NCBI GenBank assembly: GCA_004519485.1
Contig: CP038108.1
Location: 1,054,001 to 1,118,000 of the forward strand
Length of the DNA: 64,000 bases
Reading direction: 5' to 3'
From: Nannochloropsis oceanica
Taxonomy: Eukaryota > Sar > Eustigmatophyceae > Eustigmatales > Monodopsidaceae
In this document: in pieces, positions 25,001 to 42,079 of the stretch
Position numbering within the stretch: the stretch's first letter is position 1
Layout of the letters: each line of letters starts with the position of its first letter
Notes under the pieces: generated by a model
Told to the model about the DNA's origin: nothing
The model's database searches: none
Seen by the model: the letters and a program-made list of their open reading frames with translations, nothing else
Made by a program: the position numbers and the translations under genes

Positions 25001-26170
25001 ATGACGGCAGCCGCACTAGCAGCAGGTGCTATGCGGATGGGTTTGCGCCGGCGGGTGGCAACGCTCAACATCCAAGGTAAGTTGCAGCAGTCGATGACGA
25101 GACTTCTGTTTGGGATCGATGACACGTAACTCTTCTTCCCCACGCTTTTCTATCTCACGCATGCACAGGTCTTGTCCCTTACGCCTCAGCCTGGCAGCTG
25201 CAGCGTGAGCTTGTCGCCCAACGCATCGCCTGGCAAAAGGAGGAACGGTACGTGTCCTCTCTCTCCCCCCTTTCCCTTTCCCTGTTTGTTCCCAATCACG
25301 ACGTCACCCTCACCTTTCCTCCCTCCCTCCCTTTCTTCCTTAAGAGCCGGGTACGACGCTATGCTAGTGCTCGAGCACACGCCCGTCTATACCATGGGTC
25401 GATCTGCCAAGCCGGAGGACTTAAAATTCCCCCGGGAAGAGATGGAGGAAGAGAAGAAGGGAGGGAAGAAGGGAAGGGGATTTGAAGTCTACACATCAGA
25501 TAGAGGGGGACAAGTCACATGGCACGGGCCTGGGCAAGTAGTCATGTACCCCATCATTGATCTCACCCACCACAAGAGGGATTTAAGGTGGTATGTTCGT
25601 GGCATGGAAGAAGTAGTACTACGAGTGCTGGCCTCCCATGGAGTCACCGGACAAAGGGACGAGAAACACACGGGTGTGTGGGTAGAGGAGAAGGGAGGGA
25701 AAGGGAGGGAGGAAGGAGGAGGGGGGCTGATAAAGGTGGCGGCGATTGGGGTGTCTGCGAGTAGATGGATTACTTGCCACGGGTTGGCGCTGAATGTGAA
25801 CCCGGACCTGAAGGCGTTTGATGCGATAGTTCCCTGTGGAGTAAAGGATCGACGGGTTGGGTAAGTCTACTTTCATATTATACTATTATACGTACTTGAT
25901 TTATTTTTCATGAGTATCCTTTGACTTGTTCATTTATATACGTATTTATGCGTTTTATTCATTCACTCATATAGGTGCCTTAAGGATTTCTTGTCTGCTG
26001 AAAAGGCGGCCAAATTGACCACTGCTCAAGTCCGCTACGAGCTGATGGAGGCATTCGAGGAGGTGTTCACGTCAATGGAATTGTGTGTACAGGAGAAAAA
26101 GGGGCCAATGCTATGGCAGGTGGAGGAGGTGGTGCTTGTGGACGAAGAGGATCGGGAGGAATGTATGTGA
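25001..26170 (+). CDS. LIPB: Octanoyl-[acyl carrier protein]:protein N-octanoyltransferase (LipB)
   Basis: Four exons, 25001-25076, 25169-25247, 25345-25860 and 25975-26170, give about 288 residues. LipB moves octanoate from acyl carrier protein to the lipoyl domains of 2-oxo acid dehydrogenases and H protein, the first step of lipoate synthesis. Signature blocks are GLVPYASAWQLQRELV, LVLEHTPVYTMGR, RGGQVTWHGPGQVVMYPI and the catalytic region IKVAAIGVSASRWITCHGLALNV...IVPCG, which keeps the Lys and Cys of the active site. A Glu/Lys/Gly insertion (about 25 residues) lies before the RGGQ block, and a second one coded by GGGA/GGAG repeats follows HTGVWVEE. The short N-terminus (MTAAALAAGAMRMGLRRRV) is basic and could be a mitochondrial presequence. 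Intron 3 is AT-rich, unlike its neighbours. Confidence 0.93.
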
Positions 26171-26865
26171 TAAGCGGTTCTCTTGCGAGAAGAGGGAGCA
26201 GGAGAAGTACACGGATTTACCTCTTGATTCCTTCCCTCCCTCCCTCGATGGATGTCTGTGTGTTGAAAGGGCAAGCTGTTGGGAGGGAAACAGGGAGTGG
26301 TGTCGCGAGAGGTGGCGGGTACAAAGGAATGTATCCAGAGTGAGAAGAGACTGGGAGCGAATGTAATTAGTTACATATCGGATTACAAACTTGAAAGTTA
26401 GACAGGCGAAAACTGAAGTCGCGAGGGGATATGCATATGGAAGAGGCTGCAAAAAAAAGAAAAAGATCAATAAGCCAATACAACCACATAGTCGGACAAG
26501 GTAAAATAAACTCCTGTGTTCTTGTAAAGAGCTCCTGCTAGTCAATCGTTCTCCTTGCTGACCCAGGTCGGTATGTTGCATCTCCTTGAAGCCACTTTCT
26601 CTTCGTTCCCCATAGTTTTGCCAACCATCATTCAAGCTAGCCCTCTTGTGCGTGGTCTAAAGCTTGTCGCTGTCCAGTGGCACCAGCTGGATGCCTGCTG
26701 AATATCAAATTATATGCATGGTGCCACCGGCTTGTCGTCGAGGTCAATGCGAAGCTTTGTCGCCCACATCGGTATGTCCCACCAGCCACCATACCATATT
26801 CAAAACCCACAACGTACACATGGACACAGGCTTACGTTCGGTGCCGGCACGAAAACCGGTATAAA
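26171..26865. other. Intergenic, nothing recognised
   Basis: About 0.7 kb between two plus-strand genes. Open frames on both strands lack domain character. It should hold the LipB 3-prime UTR and the promoter of the secreted orphan gene. Confidence 0.35.
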
Positions 26866-26868
26866 ATG
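26861..26868 (+). promoter_or_regulatory. TATA-like motif overlapping a start codon
   Basis: GGTATAAAATG places a TATA-like ATAAAA directly on the chosen ATG of the secreted orphan gene. If it were a true TATA box, transcription would begin inside the predicted first exon. A coincidence is more likely, but it makes that start less certain. Confidence 0.2.
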
Positions 26869-28951
26869 TACTTCGCCAGTGTGCTTCCTGTCCTGCTCCT
26901 TGCTGTCCTTGCTGCCTCCGGGAGGAGCAGCAGCACCAGCACCAGCAGCACCAACCACCCTCACAATCGTCCAGACGAGGCGTTTCAATGCGACGTCAAT
27001 AAGGAGACCCGCGCAACCATTGCATTCAAGGCCTTGGAGCGGCTAAAGATGAACGACTTCTCGCTGGTGAAGACGGGTATCTTCGCAGGGCATGTACGTA
27101 TTGTATTTGTTTGGTTTGATGGGTAGGTGAATCGAAATGGGGGTGTATGACCCACGTTTTGGAACTCCTCACGCTTGTTATACGTGACTTACCTGTGCAC
27201 CGCAGTGGCACCATGACAATTGAAAAGACAGAGAGAATGATTGGAGCTGCCCGCTCCTGTGACTCCAGCAAGGCGCGCTTGTCTTGACTCTCTCTTATCT
27301 CCCCTTCACTCTCCCTCCCTCCCCTTTCTGCCCTTCCCTCCTGCAGGGACCCACATCCGGAGAGCAGGTCGCAGGGAATCCCAATACCCTTTACATGATC
27401 GCAGGTAAGCGTCTGAAGAGCCAATACACGATTGTTAACTTCCTCTTCCTCTCAGGGGTGATACTCCTCTCTCTCTTTTGTCCCTCTCAAAACCAAATCG
27501 AAGCAGAACATGAATCAGTAAACCACCATTCTGTCTCGCAGGTTTCAACGACACCGAACACCTCCTCACCCCCGCCGACTACCCCTCCTCCTCATGGCCT
27601 GTCCCCCCCGACGACAACGGCCCTGTCCCCCCCTCGGGCCCGCTGAGTGAGGAGATGATGGGCGTCAGCATGGATCGGAACGAGGCCATTGTCCTCTTCT
27701 TCTGCACGCCCCCGCCCATGGAGTATTTTGGCTTGACAGCGTATGTCACCAATCGAGTGCTCTTCAATGAGACGGAACGAGGCAAGGGAGACAGCAGTCT
27801 CATCGTGCATATGCCCATGGCGGAGGTGAGAGACTCAAAAAATCTTCTCAATCTCTTTGATACAATTAATTTGATATATTTATTTTATGCTCTATCCAGG
27901 ATCTAGATCGTGCTCCCTCTATCGATTCTTACGCTACTCCATCTCAATTCCAGATCGCCAACCCCCTCAACTATCTACGCCTCAACACGACCAAGGCCTC
28001 CGCTTTCCCTTCCCGCGAAGATGATCCGACCCCCTTCTACTCCTCCCTGTCCCTCGCCGTCTTTTCGCCCTCCCGCGCAGTGTTTGAGACGGTTGCAGAG
28101 GCCTTCATCCAGGCCGGGTTGGAGGAAGGGGCAGTGAACTACTACCCTATGTCGGGACAGACCCTCCGACTGCATGATCGCTCCAAGCCCTTCGAGTACG
28201 ACTATCCTGACAGGTTTCTCGTCTTGTGCCGAGTCAGCTATTTCCAGGATCAGGGTAAGTTGTGTCGGATGGATGGATTTATGGGTTTGGTTGAGTCTTG
28301 GGCGTGTTTCTTCGTTCCACTTATTTGTGGTTCATTTCTTCTCATCTTGACGTATGCCATTTCGCGCGCTTTTCTCAGCGGCGGGGGAAGCGTGGTCAGC
28401 CCGCCCTTGGCCGGCCTTCTTCGTCCGAGCCCCCGACCTGCCCGTCTATCAGAAGAGTGTGCCCGAACCAAGGATCCTCAGTGACGTGAGCGGGGACAGC
28501 GAGAAGGTAGGAGAGAGAGAAAGCTTGGGAGGGATGGACGGACGGACGGAGGAAGGGCTAGATAAATGCTCATGTCCGCGACCGCGACGAAAATCTTTAC
28601 ATGAACACAAAACCCGTAATTGGCTGTAACAGCAACAATATTCTCTGTCCCTTCCTTCTTTGTATTTATTCGCGCCTCCCTCAGGTCTACCTCCCCACTA
28701 TTGAGAAGTTAATGTCAGCCATCGTGGCCAACAAGACTTCGACAGGCCAGGCCCGGCTGCTAGTACAGCAACAAATCGTCTCAGTTCCCAACGATAGAGG
28801 GGCCCGGGATCAGTGTCTCAATAACAACTCTTTTGTCGCGGCCGTGGACCCGATCATGACTGGCCGCGGTGGGTGTGGGTACGGCACGACGGACTGTCGG
28901 TACGTGCTGGGGCCTTTGTGTTTCTCTCTTTCTTTTTTTCTATCTTTCTTT

Positions 28952-28987
<36 letters not shown>

Positions 28988-28994
28988 AATAAAT

Positions 28995-29027
<33 letters not shown>

Positions 29028-29528
29028 CACCTATCTCTATCTATCTCTATCTATCTCCATCTATCTATCTATATATATTCCCCTCTCCTTTCTCACCCCC
29101 TTCGTCGAGGCCCCTTTGTACCTTATCTCGCTTGCTTTGTCTACTGCCTCTATCTCACACGTAAACTGTCTTCCCCTTCGCGCTCCAACAGATATGGCAC
29201 CAGTGCTGCCCTGGACCAGCCCTTCGAGCTCGATCACTTCTTCGTCGTCGTCGGCGTGCAACACGAGCACCTGGGTCACTCCTCCTACTCCTCCATCATG
29301 CTTACCTCCGCCAAGGGCTACGAGGAACGCAATCACACCATCACCATCCGTGAGAGCGACGGCCGCGGAGCCCCCTCTCTATATCTCTCCCCCGAGGAAG
29401 ATCCGGACATTGAGAAATTATATGCAGTTACATTTGCAAGGACCTGTCGGAAGGATGATAGATATTGTAAGGAGTTCAATCAAGGACAATTTTCAAGGGG
29501 CGATATCGTGTACTGGATGGAGCGGTAG
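26866..29528 (+). CDS. Secreted or lumenal protein of unknown family
   Basis: Seven exons, 26866-27093, 27347-27404, 27542-27825, 27954-28254, 28379-28506, 28685-28899 and 29192-29528, keep phase throughout and give about 516 residues. A clear signal peptide (SVLPVLLLAVLAASG) starts the protein, followed by a Ser/Thr-rich linker. No other membrane span is evident. The body is well-ordered and alpha/beta-like. Notable blocks are NTLYMIAGFNDTE, IVLFFCTPPPMEYFGLTAYV, DRFLVLCRVSYF and FELDHFFVVVGVQHEHLGH. Several N-x-S/T sites (FNDT, FNET, LNTT, NKTS, NNNS, RNHT) suggest glycosylation. I do not recognise the family and assign no function. Six introns with matching phases make this a real gene, not a chance frame. 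Confidence 0.75.
28963..29075. repeat. TA-rich and TCTA microsatellite in an intron
   Basis: The sixth intron of the secreted orphan gene contains CT repeats passing into alternating TATATA with AATAAA interruptions, then CTAT/CTATCT repeats. It is the only long AT-rich simple repeat in the window and contrasts with the GGGA/CCCT tracts of other introns. Confidence 0.85.
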
Positions 29529-30638
29529 GTGGCCGGAGGGAGGAAGGGGAGGGAGGGGAGGAGAATGGGAAACGGGGGGGATACATAGTTTGTAGTTACG
29601 TGTAATCTGAGCATGCTATAGCCGTTTCTTTTAGGGAAATCTGCTGCAGAATAGCCTCAATGGTGGAAGGACAAGGACATTGGCGCTGTTTCCAACTCTA
29701 ACCTTCCCTTCTTTCTTCCGTCCCCTCCACAGTGCTTACCTTCAACGTTCGACCGGTGTGGCCCCCAATATAGAGGAGTATGTCCAAAGTTTTGTATTGA
29801 CCTTCCAAGGCTCATTAGTGTGAGAGACTATGGTCATGAAGTTGAAAGAAAGCGGAGCCTTGAACTGATTTTCGGGGGAGGGAGTAGAGGAGGATGAGGG
29901 AGGCAGAGGGTAGAAAATTGTAGTTCTTGTACAAGTGGTCAAGGCGACACAAAAGTGGTGCAGGATAACGTATGTCATACCGTACAAAAGCAAACAATGA
30001 TAATAAAAGGGACTTTGAACAAGCCATGCTTAAATAGGGGTGGGGGACGAGGAAATGAATTTAACTCATAGCCGTAGGGATACAAATGAAAAGGTTGGTG
30101 GTTCGTTAACGGCTTTTTGAACGCCAAGCGACACATTTTTCACGCCTTCCACACGCTGCACCACCCAGCGCACGACCCTGCACGCTCCCGTTTTATGCAT
30201 TTACTGCTTTCTACACTTCGCTTTTAGTCACAACTCGCTATTCGTCATTATAGTCTTCCCTCTAAACTCGCAAATCACGAATGTACAGCCTGCCCAAAGT
30301 CAAATGCGCGAAAAGCAAGCACTGCTGCCAACGGACGACTCCATTGAAAGTTGCATGCCAGTCAATTACTATTGCTGCATTCAATTATCCCTGCTCCTCC
30401 TCTACTGTCTAGACAGACCTCCCTGAATATGTGACCTGGTCGTAATTAAGACTAAGGTCCTACGCAGCAGCGGATTCCCAGCGTCCTCACTTCCTCTCCT
30501 CTTCCCATCCTTCCACACTGATAGTCAGACACCTTCGTTTGTACCCGAGCTTCCTTTGGGTGGTCTGTGAGCCTAATTCAACAACAAGCAAATATCTGTG
30601 TTCTTGTTTGAACAGCCACACGCCTGCCAGGAGGAGGA
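29529..30638. other. Intergenic, upstream of the large polyQ/polyN gene
   Basis: About 1.1 kb of mixed composition with no domain-like open frame. It must include the 3-prime UTR of the secreted gene and the promoter of the following 5.3-kb single-exon gene. No TATA box or RNA gene was found with confidence. Confidence 0.35.
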
Positions 30639-35972
<5,334 letters not shown>

Positions 35973-36449
35973 GAAGGAGGGAGGCAAGAAGGGAAGAAAG
36001 GAAAGGAGGGAGGGAAGGAGGGAGGGATGGAGGGAGGAAAGGAGGAAGGGAAGCAGGGCCGGAGTAATACTTTAATAGGCGAGAGGGCTTGTCAAATTAG
36101 GAATTATACGTGTCATTTGAGCATTTAAATCGTACATAGAATTTGATGGAATAGCAATTATTCATGGATGTGGGATTAGTTTGTGTCATATAAAAGAGAA
36201 GCAGTTGGTCAGGAGCAGCGCCTTGAGTGTATGCCAAATAAGGTGACATAAGAGGAGGGGCTCCGAGTTCGTACATCCTTGATTCAACCGTCAATTAAAG
36301 CCGACATATAGAAGGAGGAGAGAGGGGGCGAGATTAAATGAAATAGAGGAGGAGATGACAGCGACGAAAGAGAAGAATACCGAGAAGAAAAAGACAAAGA
36401 ACAACAAAAACAAGGAAAAGAAAATAGGGAAGGGGGGGAGAAAATAAAA

Positions 36450-36496
<47 letters not shown>

Positions 36497-36642
36497 ATGC
36501 GACCACCTACAGATGATGGACACGATTTTTGGGTTCCGGTGCATGACATTTTCCGTCTTCCTTTTTCATTACTTGCCGTGCATTATCGCTTCTCTTCTCT
36601 TCATGTCTTCATATGTAGCCTTTTTCTTTAATTTCGATTCAG
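35973..36642. other. Convergent intergenic region
   Basis: The 3-prime ends of the large regulator and the GT90 gene face each other here. The first part is GGGA/GAAG-rich, then AT-rich sequence follows. A pure GAT/ATG repeat lies near 36452-36496. No further gene is seen. Confidence 0.4.
36452..36496. repeat. GAT trinucleotide microsatellite
   Basis: About 15 perfect GAT units in a convergent intergenic region. It is probably in a 3-prime UTR or spacer and non-coding. Confidence 0.95.
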
Positions 36643-38743
36643 CTACACAATTTCAATCGTCACTTTATCAAGGTATTCTCTCAATCGTGCCGCAGCTTGT
36701 GCGTACGTCCTGTCAATGTCGCCAAAGCCGCTCTTCATGTACTTGCTTGCCCGCTCGCTTACGGCCTCGCATCTCTCCAGGTCCCTCTCGCACTCCTCTA
36801 TCCTTAGCAGAAGGTCAGAAAAATCGGCTTGAACGGGAATGAAATGCACCCAGGGCATCAACAGACCTTCCCGGCTCCTGAGCAAAGGAGGGAGGGAATG
36901 GTCAGTGCCGCTGTCTTAAGCCCTTCCAGCATGCTGCCTTTCAAATCATTAAATGGAAATGGACATCGTGGAAAGTAGATCTTAAATGCACTTTCGACCT
37001 TCGGTAGGAAGGAGGCCTCTGCTGCTACTAACGGAGGGAGGATGAGAGGAAGGGAAAGAGGGAGGGAGGGAGGGAAAGAGGGAGAGGGAACTGTACCAGA
37101 TCTCCCGCCGCGGCATCGGCATGAAGACCACGCTGTTGCTGGCCAGCATCCACTTCAGCCCAGTGGCGACGTCGTTGCCCTCGACGGAGATGAGATAGCG
37201 GTATTGGAGCTGCTCGGCTTGGGGGAGGGAGGGCTTGAGGAAGGGCGACCAGTAGGAGACGCTGCGGTGTGAAGGCCGGTTGGGTGGCGGGACATGAAAT
37301 GAGAGACAGGCATAAAAAGGGGTCGAGAAAGAAATTGTGTCCATGGCTGCATTCATTCGGAGAAGGGAAGGGAGAATGACTCATACAGAACTAACGTGCT
37401 ACCACTACGAATACTAACTGACGAGCCTCCTGCTCCGCGTCACCACGGCCTGAGACCTGACGCCGTGCCCATGCACACACGCACAGATTGACTGGCTTCC
37501 CATTCTCAATCTTCACACATGCAAGGGTCTTCCATGACTTTCGCCTAGTCAGTCAAATGGGTTCACATCAATATACGCCATTACACATAAATGCTTGAAA
37601 CACATTTTAAGACGTAATTGAATGATATAATACTCACAAGTCTTGCGCCCCCTGGCACCACCCCGTAAAGGCCACGTCCACTTTGGGGCTGACGTCCCCT
37701 CCCCAGGTATCGATCAATGCTTTTCGGTGGTTGTCTTTGTCGTGGATTAGGGGGTCCCAAACGTAGCCGCCGGTGGTAACACCTCGCCATATGGCCTGAG
37801 GGGCCTTCTCTCGGAAGGGAGGGTCGAAGGGAGGAGGGGAGGAGGACGAGAAGGACGAGGAGGACACGGGGGAGGACGATGAGGAGGAGCTAAAAGAAAG
37901 AGTATTGGAAGAAGTGGCAGCGCCGACATTGGTCGCAGCCTCATCAACGTCGGCAACACCACTTCCCGTTGCAGCGACCCAACCACCAGTAGCATAACTA
38001 CTAGTAGCAGCACCACCAGTATCAGCAGCACCCACAGCCTTAGCCTCCGCCGCCGTCAAAGACGACTCCCCAAACTCCTCTGGCTCCACTAGCCTATGAA
38101 AATCATAGCCGAAATGTCTTTCGTATTCAATGGGCATCAAAATGGCCATGCTATCATTAATTACCCTCGCTTTGGTCAGGACTGGAAAAGGGGCAGGATC
38201 TATTCCATCGCCCATTCGAATAAGTAGGGGTTTTGACAGATACCTCGGAGGGAGGAGGGCATAGATACCCCGGAGGGAGAAGGAGAGGTGGGGAATCACA
38301 TTAGGCCATGTGCTTGTCAGGAGGCTGCCTGTGGTGAGGATAATGTGGGAGAGATCTTGCAAGTCTTCAGTGACGTCGTCTCGGTTTAAATTGAGGTGAA
38401 TAGTCTGGGGTTGCAGGGTCGGTGGAGCCAGGACGTGATCCCAGTCAGGGGTGTACCCGTCGGAGGAGTATGGAGAGGAAGGCTCAGGAGGCACGGCAAA
38501 GACGGAGGTGACAGTATGTGCCGGGTACAGGTGGAGGAAGGGGAGGAGGGTGGAGAGGTGTTGCCCATAGTGTGAAAAATGGAGAAAAGTGAGGCAGCAG
38601 CATGTGGCGGTAGATAAAAGGAGAAAATAAGAAATCTGTTGTCGTGCTGGTAGTACGGAGGTCTTGCTGCGACAGGAGCTTTTGTCGCTGCTGCAGGGAG
38701 TGGTTGAGGAGAGGGGGGAGGCAGGAAAAAGTAGGCGCCGCAT
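36643..38743 (-). CDS. Glycosyltransferase family 90 (CAP10/KDELC/POGLUT-like)
   Basis: Three exons, 38743-37638, 37261-37097 and 36877-36643, give about 501 residues. A single hydrophobic span (ISYFLLLSTATCCCLTFLHF) near residue 40 makes it a likely type II Golgi or ER membrane protein. GT90 blocks are IWRGVTTGGY...HRKALIDTW...VDVAFTGW, QYRYLISVEGNDVATGLKWM with SNSVVFMPMPRREIW, then the closing LMPWVHFIPVQADFSDLLLRI and a helical end. Known GT90 enzymes add xylose or glucose to proteins or capsule polysaccharide; the donor here cannot be told. A low-complexity Ala/Ser/Gly insert (about residues 225-300) sits between the N-terminal part and the WRG motif. Confidence 0.85.
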
Positions 38744-39532
38744 GGCGAGCTAGATGAAAAGATGGCTTTATGACTTAGGTAGACATGACAATGTCAACGA
38801 AGAGGGCCTTTTGTCTGTGCGAGTGTGTGTGCATTTATAGAAACAGTTTAGCATCTCCTTAGCTTTGGCTCGCCAACAGATTCAAATCGTCGTTTATGGC
38901 CGCAGGCCTTCAAACGAGTTTCGACGGACAGAGCCGAGCGACGATCTCTTGGTGCGAACCCAGCGTTTGCTCTTCCAGCCTGCTCAGCTTAGCAGCTGGT
39001 TCTTCTTCGCCTCTTTGCTTTCTCCTTCAACTACACAGGCCTACAGTGTATCGACAAGACACGGCGCTACATCTGCGGCGCCGACGCGACAGGCGGTCAG
39101 AAGATCCGAACCTGTCGAGAACTTCTGCCGTACCCCCCCTGGAGCTGAAAGCTCACTGCATCTCTCTTTTTTGGAGCTCAGTCTTTGCCTGTATCGTTCA
39201 TATGCTCGTGTGATATCGTGCTCGCCTGAGCGAGTTGACGTGGAAAAAATACAGTTAATGGAAACATGATGGCGAGGAAATATGGCGGCGGGGTAATATG
39301 TGTGCTCTGCACGGAGGGCAGTATTCACCTGCTTTGGCACGCGCCGTGACGATCCCTCCGAAAAGGTGCCATCTACATAAACAACCGTCGGTTTCACGGA
39401 GGGGAGACAAAAACGAGTTCGCTTTGTTTCTCTCCAAGATATTACCACTTTTGATACGTGCTGGTTTTAGTTCTTTTCTTGCATCGCTTATGGCTTATAT
39501 TACAGGCTTTTCTTTGATCTATGCCATTTTCC
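38744..39532. other. Intergenic with one doubtful open frame
   Basis: It lies between two minus-strand genes and should hold the GT90 promoter. A plus-strand frame of 134 codons at 38865-39269 has no domain, targeting signal or repeat and looks random in composition. I do not call it a gene. Confidence 0.35.
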
Positions 39533-40581
39533 CTAAGCCACTCCACCGTCTTCCTCCCCTTCCTCCCCTTCGTCTACCAAGCGATCGAATTCGGTCTGAA
39601 TTCGACTGGGCAACACGTCCCCTCCCTCGTCCTCCTCCCCTTCCCTCCTACTCTTCTTCTCCTTCTTCGCCTCATTTGCGGCCTTGACCCGACTAAAATG
39701 AGTATGTAGCCCTTCAAACACTTGTTGTGCCCGTCCACTCAATTGTGACGCTCCACACATCACACCTTCCCTCCCCCTCCTTCCCTCCCCCGCTCCCTTC
39801 CCCTTGACAATTCTTTCTCGACCACTATACTCCCTCCTCAACCTTGCCACCTCCTCCGCCACCTTATTTTCCTCCTTACCCAACCCCCCCTTCCTTACCT
39901 CCCTCCCTCCCTCCCTCCCTCCCTCCTCCTCTACCAACACTCGTCTTCCCGCCAAATCAATCGAAACCTCCACCCGCCCTTTCCTCCCCATTACCCGCTC
40001 CCTCCTCTCCTCCTCCCTCCGTTCCTCCTCCTCCCTCTCCTTCTCGTCCATCCAAGCCATGTTTCCTGCGGATGACCCCGGGAAATAATCTGCCTGGTCG
40101 TCATACACCCTCGTCCTCTCCGCCATGGTCAAATCAAACATTAACAAGCGATCCCTCAATGCCTCCCCTCCCATCCCCCTCCCTCCCTCCCCTCCCGGCT
40201 CGGAGTCCGCCGGGGCAAGGGCCCCCTTGGCAGCGAGGGAGCGAAGGAGGGAGGGAGGGCGGGACCGATACCCGGCAGAGAGGGAGGTAAGGTCGGCTTT
40301 GCAAAAGGTGCACGTGCTCCATCCCTCCCTTGCGCAGGCTATCTTCCCACACCGCAGGCAGTTGCCAAGAGGCGTATGGATGGAGCCCATGCAGGCGCAG
40401 GCAGGGCGGGAGGGAGGGGGGGGTTTAGAGGGGGGTAGAGGAGGATGAGGGGACTGAGAGAGCTGTTGCTGTTGCTGGCTTCGGTCGCTGCTGCTACTGC
40501 CCCCTATTTTGATTTCCTCTCCTCCCCCTCCTCCACCACCATCACCACCATTACCACCCTTGCTCCTCCTGCTGCTGCTGC

Positions 40582-40625
<44 letters not shown>

Positions 40626-41239
40626 CTGTTCGATTTCGATACGAACGACGCCGTCGAGGGGTCCCAGAGACTCGATCGTGGTGGCGGTGGTGCTTGTGTC
40701 TCCTGCTGCTGCTCCTGCTGCTGCCTTTTTTTCGTTGATTTTGAGGCGTCGTGTGGCTCTTCACTATTCTCACCACCACCACCACCACCACCAGCAACAG
40801 CAGATGCACGAGGAGGAGCAGCTCCCCAGAAATTGTCCTCCAGCACTTTCTGCCCACCACCACTGCTGCTGCTACTACTACTACTACTCTTACTTGAAAC
40901 ACCACTGCTGCTCCCCCCGCCACCCATCATCTTCTTCCCTCCTCCTCCTCCTCCTCCTCCTCCTCCTCCTCCTCCTCCCCCTCCACCACCACCACCACTC
41001 CTTCTCCCTCCCTCCCTCCGTCTTCTCACCAGCTCATCTGCAAAGCCAGCCACTTTTTCCGACGCCCCTAAAAAGTCCCTTAAGAATTGCCTTATTTCCT
41101 CCTCCTCTGCCTTGCCCCCACACGGCATGCTCACCACACACGTCGCTAGGTCTTCGGCTTCACTCACGTCCATCATCAACGTGCTTGCGATCGCGGTTTG
41201 TACCCATTGCTTCAGCTCGGGGGTGGCAGGAGGCGCCAT
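39533..41239 (-). CDS. TRIP4/ASC-1-like transcription coactivator with C2HC5 zinc finger
   Basis: Single coding exon of about 568 residues from the ATG of MAPPATPELKQW. The N-terminal 75 residues match the helical start of TRIP4 (ELKQWVQTAI...LDVSE-like MDVSEAEDLATCVV...IRQFLRDFLG). The C2HC5 zinc finger is clear at about 280-320: CACMGSIHTPLGNCLRCGKI followed by CAREGWSTCTFC. Just after comes the TRIP4 block RDRLLMFDLTMAERTRVYDD. TRIP4 is a subunit of the ASC-1 complex, which acts in transcription and in splitting collided ribosomes. Poly-Gly, poly-Ser and Pro stretches fill residues 85-270. No C-terminal ASCH domain, present in human TRIP4, is visible. Sequence before the ATG ends in a CCCT-rich tract and CCCAG, with GTGAGC near 41396, suggesting an intron in the 5-prime UTR. 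Confidence 0.85.
40560..40640. repeat. CTG/CAG run inside the TRIP4-like gene
   Basis: About 18 CTG units on the plus strand are read on the minus strand in the AGC phase as poly-Ser. A CCT/GGA run at about 40939-40985 is read as poly-Gly. Both lie in the disordered linker. Confidence 0.9.
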
Positions 41240-41467
41240 CTGGGGAAGAAAAAGGAGGGAGGGAGGAAAGGGAGGGAGAAAGGGAGAAGGGGAGGGAGGG
41301 AGGGTTAGTGCATCCTTCGCTTTCCAAAATATCAAATGTGGCCCGTGGCAGCGACAATGAAAACAATGAAAGGAAGAAAGGAAAATAGGATGAGCTCACT
41401 GGCGACGCACCTTTCTCTGTCCTCCCTCCTCTTGTGAAATGCTGGGCTCTCTCTCCTCCTCTGTTCC

Positions 41468-42079
41468 CTACTGACCGCTCTCCCCGAGCTCCTTCGATGT
41501 TGCCGCGTCCAACGCCCGCTGCAATGCCGCCTGGCCGATGGACCCCGTGATAAAGACTTCCTGCACCGTCTGTCCTCGTCGCGCGAGTGCCTTGTACCCT
41601 TGAGGCGTGGGCGCGCTCACACGCACGCGAAAATGGATGGCTTTCCCCCTTGTGACGGCCACTCGGCCCGGAACGATAGTGTATATGTCGGGTGGTCCGA
41701 GGGTGGCAATCAAGCGGCGGAGCACGGGTAGCAGGCCTTCGACGTGCGTGGAGTGATTGAGCGCCAGGCGGGCGGTAGCGGTGGGTGCTCGGGATGATAT
41801 GTGGTTGATATATCGGACGCAGTGGTGAAGGAGGAGCGGACGGAGAGCCAAGGCGATGGAACGGAAGGGCAGGGAATAGACAGAGTGGAGCATGCAAGCG
41901 GCAGGCCGGGCAGGATGATGCCGCGAAGTGCCTGTGATGGTAGAAAAGGGGGTAAGAGGTAGAATACGGATGGCGGCAGCGTGCTCCCAAGCATGCCGTG
42001 AGATACTCATCGACGACAGCGATACGCAAGGCAAGCAGTTGAGATCAATCGATAATAATAATGTGTCCCATCTTTTCAA
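41468..42079 (-). CDS. DUF2103-like protein, probably organelle-targeted
   Basis: Single exon of 203 residues, or 180 if the Met at 42010 (MSISRHAWEHAA) is the start. The first 85 residues are Arg/Ser/His/Leu-rich with few acids, like a mitochondrial presequence. The C-terminal 110 residues (RLALNHSTHVEGLLPVLRRL, then IYTIVPGRVAV, FRVRVS, GYKALARRGQTVQEVFI) look to me like DUF2103, a small family I associate with cyanobacteria and described as putative metal-binding. That match is from memory and is not verified. A cyanobacterial-type protein suggests plastid or ancient bacterial origin. The gene is divergent from the giant PHD gene only 160 bases away, so they may share a promoter. Confidence 0.65.
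   Translation of the reverse strand: MKRWDTLLLSIDLNCLPCVSLSSMSISRHAWEHAAAIRILPLTPFSTITGTSRHHPARPAACMLHSVYSLPFRSIALALRPLLLHHCVRYINHISSRAPTATARLALNHSTHVEGLLPVLRRLIATLGPPDIYTIVPGRVAVTRGKAIHFRVRVSAPTPQGYKALARRGQTVQEVFITGSIGQAALQRALDAATSKELGESGQ

Noticed and set aside
38865-39269. 134-codon plus-strand frame
   Set aside because: Random composition, no domain or targeting signal, and it lies between two minus-strand genes where promoters are expected.
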